Shown here: piece after piece, positions 57,642 to 64,000 of the stretch
How the letters are laid out: each line of letters starts with the position of its first letter
How positions within the stretch are numbered: position 1 is the first letter of the stretch
Assembly (NCBI RefSeq): GCF_030272615.1
Contig: NC_081412.1
Location: 100,435,796-100,499,795, forward strand
Length of the DNA: 64,000 nucleotides
Direction of reading: 5' to 3'
From: Cryptomeria japonica
Taxonomy: Eukaryota; Streptophyta; Pinopsida; Cupressales; Cupressaceae
Position numbers and translations under genes: made by a program
Notes under the pieces: generated by a model
Database searches by the model: none
What the model was told of the DNA's origin: nothing
The model's input: only the letters and a program-made list of their open reading frames with translations

Positions 57642-59095
57642 TGTTAGGATTCCCAAAGATACTGAGAGGGGGGCTGAATCGGTATCTGATTGGTATATGA
57701 ATTTTCTTGAATTATAAGATGAAAAGCATTTCAAAACTATGTACCGGTAAACCAAAAATAATGCAGTAAATGAGAACAAGAAGCACAACATGAAAGACAC
57801 ACCATAACACAATATTTTAATGAGAAAACCCGGTGTGGGAAAAACCTCAGTGGGATTTGTGACCCACAATATTCTCTTACTGGCCAATAAGAGAATATTA
57901 CTGATACAATAGGGGCCTGCACATGCAGGAAGGTCAAGTCCCTAGAGCTCACTGCTGAGTTACAAAAGAAGTCACACTGACTTACAAAAATGGATTATAC
58001 AAATCCAATATCATGTACTACTTCAGATCAGCATCTGCTATACCAGGTTCAATACCGGTTTAAGCTCTGCAATAATCATAAACCCTTATCCAAAATCTGC
58101 CTTACAATTCGCACATTAGTTCTGCAATAATCCTTCCATATTCACTTCTCCAAATTATCTACAAGATCTCATACTTATATGAGTCTTATTACAATCCGCC
58201 ATATCGGCTTACAAAAAGGTTTTACAATTAAATAAAAAATATAATTAAACAAAATTCTTGTCGGCCATGGTGTCGGTAATCTTTCTTTTCGGTGTCGGTG
58301 AACTGTATGTCGATGTAGAGTCTGTCGGTGTCGATGCCTACCAGTATCATATGATTGTAAGGTTGCCATCAATGACAATACCTTCAATCACCTACAATTT
58401 CTCATTGGAGTGTGCATTTTCCAACAATCTCCCCCTTTGGCATTGATGGCAACACTCATGAGAAAAATCCAAAAAGTGTCCAAAAAGAATTTGCCAAAAT
58501 TGTCTTGCCAAAACTATGTTATCAAAATGTGTGCTCCCCCTGAGCTGATGATGTCTTTCTTTTGATCATTTTTCTCATCTCCACTACTTCGCCTTTTGCA
58601 TCAATGAAAAGGTTATCATTCACTGTCAGTGGAGTGTGGTTCCTGCCTAGATCCTTGTAACCAGTGGGTTACAATCTGATAGATGTCCACCAATGCAAAA
58701 TTTTGACTATTGTTGAACCTCTGGATGTCCTTTAATGTCATTTTTGTTCTTTGAATTGTACTGGTGAGTATGTGCATTTGCTCTTCCAGTGTCTTAAGAC
58801 CTAGAACCAGAGCCTTAAAAATTTCTTTTCTCAAATAAATGAGCTAATCTAGTTTAGGGCCTAGTTTGCATTTTAAATCCTTTGCCTTATGCTTTATCTT
58901 TTCTTTACCTTTCTCTAACTTCTCAATTTTCTCCTCAAGGACTGCAATGTTATTTTTAATTTCCAAAAATGAATCTGATGTTCCTATTAAATTGTCAGCA
59001 ATATTGTTGATTTCCTTTTGTTCTTTGCTGATCTTTGAATCTATGTCCTTTGTCAAAATATCAGTTTTGCAGGTATTGTTGTTCATAAAAAATGA
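57642..59095 (-). mobile_element. N-family element, third copy, 5'-truncated
   Basis: 3' LTR 57642-58426 (785 bp, minus strand), polypurine tract 58427-58440, and the last ~400 bp of ORF-A up to about 59095. The rest of the element is absent. ATTAA occurs on both sides (57637-57641 and 59095-59099). Confidence 0.88.
58670..59090 (-). pseudogene. ORF-A 3' fragment, third N copy
   Basis: Reads TDILTKDIDSKISKEQKEIN and then Lys/Glu-rich coiled-coil sequence, a TAG near 58842, and a segment with LVLGLKTLEEQMHILTSTIQ. It aligns with the ends of both other ORF-A copies. The N-terminal boundary is the truncation point. Confidence 0.8.
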
Positions 59096-59099
59096 TTAA

Positions 59100-60240
59100 C
59101 CCAAGTACACCTACAATCGATCTATGAAGTAGCCAATTCAATCTGTGAAGAACCCCAAGGCTTGGACAACATGACAAGGATATGAATCCTTCTACTCTTC
59201 AAGCTCTGCAAAACCTAGGCAGGTATACCTTTCATGCTTAAAATTCAGACTCGTTACCCACATATGACAACATCAATAAAGAAAATAGATCTCATAAACA
59301 CTTCAAAAACAATGAGGGTACTATAGATAGGCTAAATCTACATTGACAACTCAACAATGTTTGAATCATGAGATAGAGGGACACTACCATAGAACAGAAA
59401 ACAAAAGATATTTTGATTTTGGATTTTTAAATGATGTTCTGACAACCCTTCAATGTTACAAAAGACTAGTGTGTTATCTCAGCCACAGAGTCATGCATAA
59501 AACTAGAAGAGAAATTTCAGATGCAAGTTCCTTTCAACATTAAATTTTCATGTATCAATGCCTTACATTAATACAATTTTCTACTCTCTCATAAAATCAT
59601 GCTTACACATCCAATATACATATTCAACATCATTAATGTTGGGTTTCAGGATTTAAATTCTTCCTTGAAGAATACCCAAAAGAAAAACATTACACTGTTA
59701 GAGAAGGCTAAAAGAGACAAATCTAAATTATCCTTGACAATATGAAATTGTATAAATCTGAATACATTTTGGAGACAATTTCATGGAAAATCACACATGC
59801 CTTGCATATATGTGAACCTGCAAACTAAAACAAGACCTACAACAAAGACAACACTGAAAAACCTTGAAGAACACACTGTCATTTGCAAAAATAAAAAGAT
59901 GTCATCACTAAAACTTGCAATTTTAGATTTCTCCCTTGGAAAAAATCTCTCAAAAACTGGAACCCATACAATTGAGAAGAATTGGGAATAAGAAGGAGAG
60001 GGAAAAATATCAGAGTCCATAACACACTGCCAAGTGTCCTTTTTCCATAATTGCAAGAATATCCCAAAATATCCCATATTTTTTGAAACTAACTCCATAA
60101 TTGCATTCCTCATCCCGAGAGCTTTCCGGTGATATATGATACTTGTTATTTCGAACAAAAATGAGCCTCTGAGTGAATTAAATCTCAATATGCCTCCATC
60201 ATTTAAATTTTTCATTTTTTTACATAGTCTACACTATGCA
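59100..60240. other. Unassigned AT-rich DNA
   Basis: No recognised domain. A minus-strand frame of 144 residues (60215-59781, ATG start) is hydrophobic at its C-terminus, lacks any family motif, and may be accidental. If real, its promoter would fall in the G-box-bearing region to the right. Confidence 0.35.
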
Positions 60241-61108
60241 ATTTAACTTTGATTTTCACTCCATTTTTTGGCCTGACGCCCTACCACGTGGAAGCCTGTA
60301 ATTCGCTGACGGGTCCACTAGGCGCCACCTGGGATGACACCTCACCTTTTGCCACCTGTCTGTCTCATCACCGCCACCTTATTGCCACTTGACTGCTTGC
60401 TTGCACGCCACCTCATCGACACGTCAGCGACACGTTAGCAGGACCCGCGAGCTGGACTTGGCCCCTGTACGCCATGTGTCTTTTCCCATTTTACAATGGT
60501 GAACAGACGTGCATATTTGGCTCACGAAATCATGCAAGCCATCGGATCTCCTTGAATCTACATTCTCTTTAACCCTTCACCATACCTTCATTTTTGGCAC
60601 GTGCTTTTCGCCATTTCGTGGGGTTTAACCAACGTGCATCTTTCCTTCACGAATCCACGCACACCATTGGATCTCACTGAACATGCTTGATCTTTAACCT
60701 TCATTTTTCTGTCAGATCTTTTCGCCATTTTGCGAAGGGCATTCTTCAAGCATCTTCCCCTCATGAATCAACGTGCATCATCAATCTTTGATGAACTTTC
60801 TCATCGCTTAAGTCGCCCTTTCTCTGCAAAACTCACCTGCCTCGGGATCCGTACATGCATGGGGTCCACCTAGTCGCCACTCAACCTCCTTGGTCACCTT
60901 GGGAAGCACGCCCATGCATGTGGGGTCTGCTTGGGCCCAGCCAACACCATCCATCAAAAGCCTATTGAGGCTTTGATGGTATAGATGGGTGGAGTTTTAG
61001 TTATAAATACCAAAATGGTCCATTCTCTAGTGAATGTGGGATAAATGCTTAGCTTGGAACTGTGCATTTTTTGCAAGTTTTAATGGCACTTTTGACTGAA
61101 CACGTGAG
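60241..61108 (+). promoter_or_regulatory. G-box-rich promoter-like region with TATA box
   Basis: Contains CACGTG at 60285-60290 (within CCACGTGG), 60598-60603 and 61101-61106, and further ACGT cores at 60421, 60432, 60508 and 60633. TATAAATA sits at 61002-61009, about 107 bp before an ATG. An imperfect repeat (ACGTGCAT.TTT..TCACGAA, then CATYGGATCTC) starts near 60507 and 60632, with a weaker third copy near 60748. The region is less AT-rich than the transposons around it. Promoter function is inferred from motif density. Confidence 0.45.
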
Positions 61109-61354
61109 ATGATGGCTTTAACGCCTCTTTGCAATTGCATCAATTTGAAAACTCATTTAACATCACATAGAGGGAGGACTGCAATTTCACCATTTGCATT
61201 CGCTGGAGTCTCTTTTACATATTTTTCCACCATAGCTCACGGTAGGGGGAAAGCTTTACACTTGGTTTGCATCAAGGATTTCATGTGCCCTCCTTATCCA
61301 TACCACACAGCACTTGCATACACCCACCATATGCATTTGATTATAGTTTTTTGA
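61109..61354 (+). CDS. Possible first exon or small ORF, transit-peptide-like start
   Basis: ATG at 61109 (second ATG at 61112), 81 residues to a TGA. The first ~45 residues contain no Asp or Glu and are rich in Ser, Thr, His and Arg, as in plastid transit peptides. A donor-like CACG|GTAGGG at about 61240 would end an exon after residue ~45, so the frame beyond may be intron. No homologue recognised. It could also be chance. Confidence 0.25.
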   Translation: MMALTPLCNCINLKTHLTSHRGRTAISPFAFAGVSFTYFSTIAHGRGKALHLVCIKDFMCPPYPYHTALAYTHHMHLIIVF

Positions 61355-63588
61355 TGATGCCTTACTCACTAGCCACGCAAAAGGGAGTGTCGTTGGCTTA
61401 ACTCCAACAAATGCCTTTTACCACGTACATGGGAGGGTTCTGGCAATGACCATGGACTTTGTCTCCACTTGTCGTTGCATTTACTAAAAAGTTTGGTGCT
61501 CTTTCATTTGCCATGGAGGATATTGGTAGGGGTCATGGAAATTAGAACTACACCTACCAAGTGCTTTTTGTTGGTTTTAAATGCCATTTACCATAGCGTG
61601 GGAGGGTTGGGCTTTAAGCCTGCTGCTTTCATTATCTTGGGAGCTGAATGCTTTTCTTCAAACATGCATAGGAGGGAGGAGGCATAAGGCATGGAGATTC
61701 TTGCTGAAGGAGGGAAGCTGACCATGCCACCATGCCATGTAGGAGAGGGAAAATGCTATGGCTGAGAGTTCTCTGCAATGTCTCCTCCATCATACCACAC
61801 AGGGGGGTTTCATTGGTTTCCATGTGAGGGAGAAGATGCCTGGTGGGAGCTCCACACCACACCCTACCAATTTGCATTTGTTTGGAAATTTTTTATGACT
61901 CTAACACTACGCAGGTTAAGCTCTCTAGCTTTTTTGAGAAGAGGCTTTGTTTCCCCTATAACCATTGCTTTAATCTGGAATGAAAGCTATGGCTCCAAAT
62001 GACTGATACCAATCATGTACATTTATCACATCACCATGGGCAGTGAATAAAATATATCTATGAGGGATTGCAGAACTATAAAAACAATTGCCAAATTCTT
62101 ATCTATACTGGGGCAATTTAATCCATCATCCATAAGTGGCACATAAAAGAAGAATGGATCAACAGATATTGCAACCATGCATGATATAATAAAAAATATG
62201 TTCCACCTCTGAAGGACCTCATCTTGAGGATCAAATAACCCTTTCTCTTTTTTTTTTGAACAATTTAAGATCCTCTGGAAAGAATACCTTGGACACTTCA
62301 TTTACCAATGAACAACCATTTAAATATATTGAAATTCCCTCAGTGAACCAAGTTGCCAATAAAATCAATCCGCGAGCATGAGCCAGGTCGAGCCCCAAAG
62401 TGGGTCCGACTAAAAAAAAATTCTTTTTCATGCAACTGACCTTTGAAATGTCTCACAAACCTTAAAAATACCTCTAGAATCGATTAGCACCATTCTCGAA
62501 TCATCAAATTGAGTTTTACGACTTTCAGGCACCTGCGCCACATTTTCACATTTAATCGCGAAGACGTAATTTTCAAACCGTTCAAAACACCTTTCTGGAC
62601 TTTGCCATCTGACAGGCATGTACTCTAATATATATACAAGAATGAACTCTACCAAATGGTTTTTTCAAATGAATCTCAAGTGAAGATATATTAATGGTCA
62701 AAAATGACCAACTGGCTTTGTCGGCACTATTGCCCTGATGAAGTCAATGCGCAGGTAACCCATGATGCATGTCTTAAAAATATCAAATGATCTTTGTAGA
62801 CCCTCAAATCTGAGGCATAGGTACCTTGAAGTACATATTAAACCTTAGAATACTCAATTTGATTGGGAAGCGAATTGGGTGCAAATGGTGCACTCATGAA
62901 AATGGCTACTTTAATTGATGCGGCAATGAAAGTACGGATCACTGAAAAAGATGACTCAAGAAACCCTTTTGAAAACCGATCAAACAGATTGGAAGAGGCT
63001 TGAAATTTGAAACATAGCTTGTCATTCATACCAATAATAGCTCAAAAAAAAAATTCTGACATGACACTCACTGATTTTACACTTATGCAAAACAGGGCTC
63101 CGACTAGCAACTGAAACAGGGACTTCTCAAACCATACAATCTGCAAACAGATCGAGCTTGGTAAACTGAGCAAATGGATTCATGAAGACTTGAAATTTTA
63201 CATAGAGGAATAATTTTATGCATATAATTCAATCCAATTTTAATTTATTTATGACAATCAACAGGGCAAAATATATAACCACTCAAAGTAGGCTACTTGG
63301 TAAAATTTGCATTTGCACCTAAAATGCACTTTCAGCTCACCCCTTGAAATGGGTACCTGATAAACTAATCCAAATTGAAATATGAAAGTTGAAATGCACT
63401 CCATAGGCCAAATGAAAGGTGTAGGACACATTTACCAAGCCTTACCCTTTGAAAATCAACTGGCTCCATTTTACCCTCTCTCTAACTAGGCCATTCAAAC
63501 TAACTCATTTTATGATCATTTGGAAATGCAGAGCAAAATTTTGAAATAGGCCTCTAAAATTCACTTAAAACTAATGATTCCCAAAAAA
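61355..63588. other. Unassigned region, no gene recognised
   Basis: A phrase around CACGT/ATAGCGTGGGAGGGTT recurs near 61420 and 61595, suggesting a local degenerate repeat. No retroelement domain or splice-supported gene was found on either strand. Confidence 0.4.
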
Positions 63589-64000
63589 TATATTTGGGAC
63601 CATTTGGAAACATTGAATGAAGGAGATTCCACAATCAAAATTGCAAAACTTGAAAGCTTCCAGGTCAGGTGTGAAAATCTGAAAATGGAAGAAGATGAAA
63701 GGATTACTGCTTTTATAGAAAGAGTAAATGAAATTGTTTTGGGTATTAAATGTTGTGGAGGAACCTTAAGTGAAGATGAAATTGTTTCAAAAGTTTTAAG
63801 AGGATTTCCACTAGCATATTAAATGAAAGTTACTGCTATAAATGAGTTAAGAATTATGCCTAATACATCAGTAACTAGGGACACATTGATTGGAAAACTT
63901 TCAGCTTTTGAAATTGAGGAATTTGGTCTTGTTGCTACTATAAAGACAGATTTATCTTTTAAGGCATCAACGTCATCTACACCATCATTTGAAAAATATG
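63589..64000 (+). pseudogene. gag: Copia gag fragment, runs off the window
   Basis: Homologous to 45608-46030 of the copia element, starting abruptly at WDHLETLNEGDS and continuing to the window edge, with a stop at about 63820 (AAA to TAA). It keeps Gln and Glu codons where the full copia copy has stops at 45689 and 45719. The 5' part is missing or rearranged at about 63589. Confidence 0.85.

Noticed and set aside
59781-60215. Minus-strand 144-residue ORF with hydrophobic C-terminus as a host gene
   Set aside because: No motif, no splice support and no recognisable homologue; left as a possibility inside the spacer entry.

Overview
This window is repeat DNA from a large plant nuclear genome. 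A gymnosperm, probably a conifer, is my best guess from the giant Tat/Ogre-like Ty3/gypsy elements, the deep nesting and the heavy decay; no taxon-specific marker is present, so that is inference. I find no intact host gene, no rRNA or tRNA gene and no CRISPR. Nearly everything between 3.6 kb and 59 kb can be read as one host retrotransposon with three separate insertions inside it, one of which contains a fourth.

Host element (called G0, + strand): LTR 3590-5014, primer-binding site 5019, a leader carrying a 21-bp/7-residue repeat array, gag from 39268, protease near 41.5 kb, a G-patch-like segment at 42.2 kb, reverse transcriptase (RT) 43.4-44.2 kb resuming at 50.9 kb, dual RNase H and integrase to 53.4 kb, minisatellites, and an antisense plant-mobile-domain (PMD) gene 56971-55073. 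No 3' LTR is seen. With insertions removed it is about 15 kb.

Insertion 1 (7050-20147, minus, target-site duplication AACAC) is a pol-less LTR retrotransposon (called N). It has a Gag with several zinc knuckles and a long accessory ORF of unknown function (ORF-A). A second N copy (12250-18632, plus) sits inside its gag. A third, truncated copy lies at 57642-59095. Insertion 2 (20211-38294, minus, duplication CTTTC) is a composite gypsy element. It carries LTR1-type ends, a protease remnant, an oppositely oriented pol fragment with its own antisense three-exon PMD gene, several LTR2 copies in alternating orientation and an extra LTR1. Insertion 3 (44236-50942, plus, duplication TTGAA) is a Ty1/copia element with 1054-bp LTRs and a complete single-frame polyprotein spoiled only by stop codons.

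The copia element and the N family share LTR termini, an R/U5-like block, the initiator-Met primer site and a similar polypurine tract, so the copia element (or a relative) is a plausible helper for the pol-less N family. The two PMD genes lie at the same place and antisense in two different gypsy elements, and the introns of one can be read directly. GC-rich palindromic repeats with 19-, 31- and 40-bp periods recur in LTRs, in a PMD intron and upstream of G0.

The flanks (1-3589 and 59.1-63.6 kb) are mostly unassigned AT-rich DNA. The best candidate for non-transposon sequence is a G-box-rich promoter-like stretch with a TATA box at 61002 and a short transit-peptide-like ORF at 61109. A 5'-truncated copia gag runs off the right edge.
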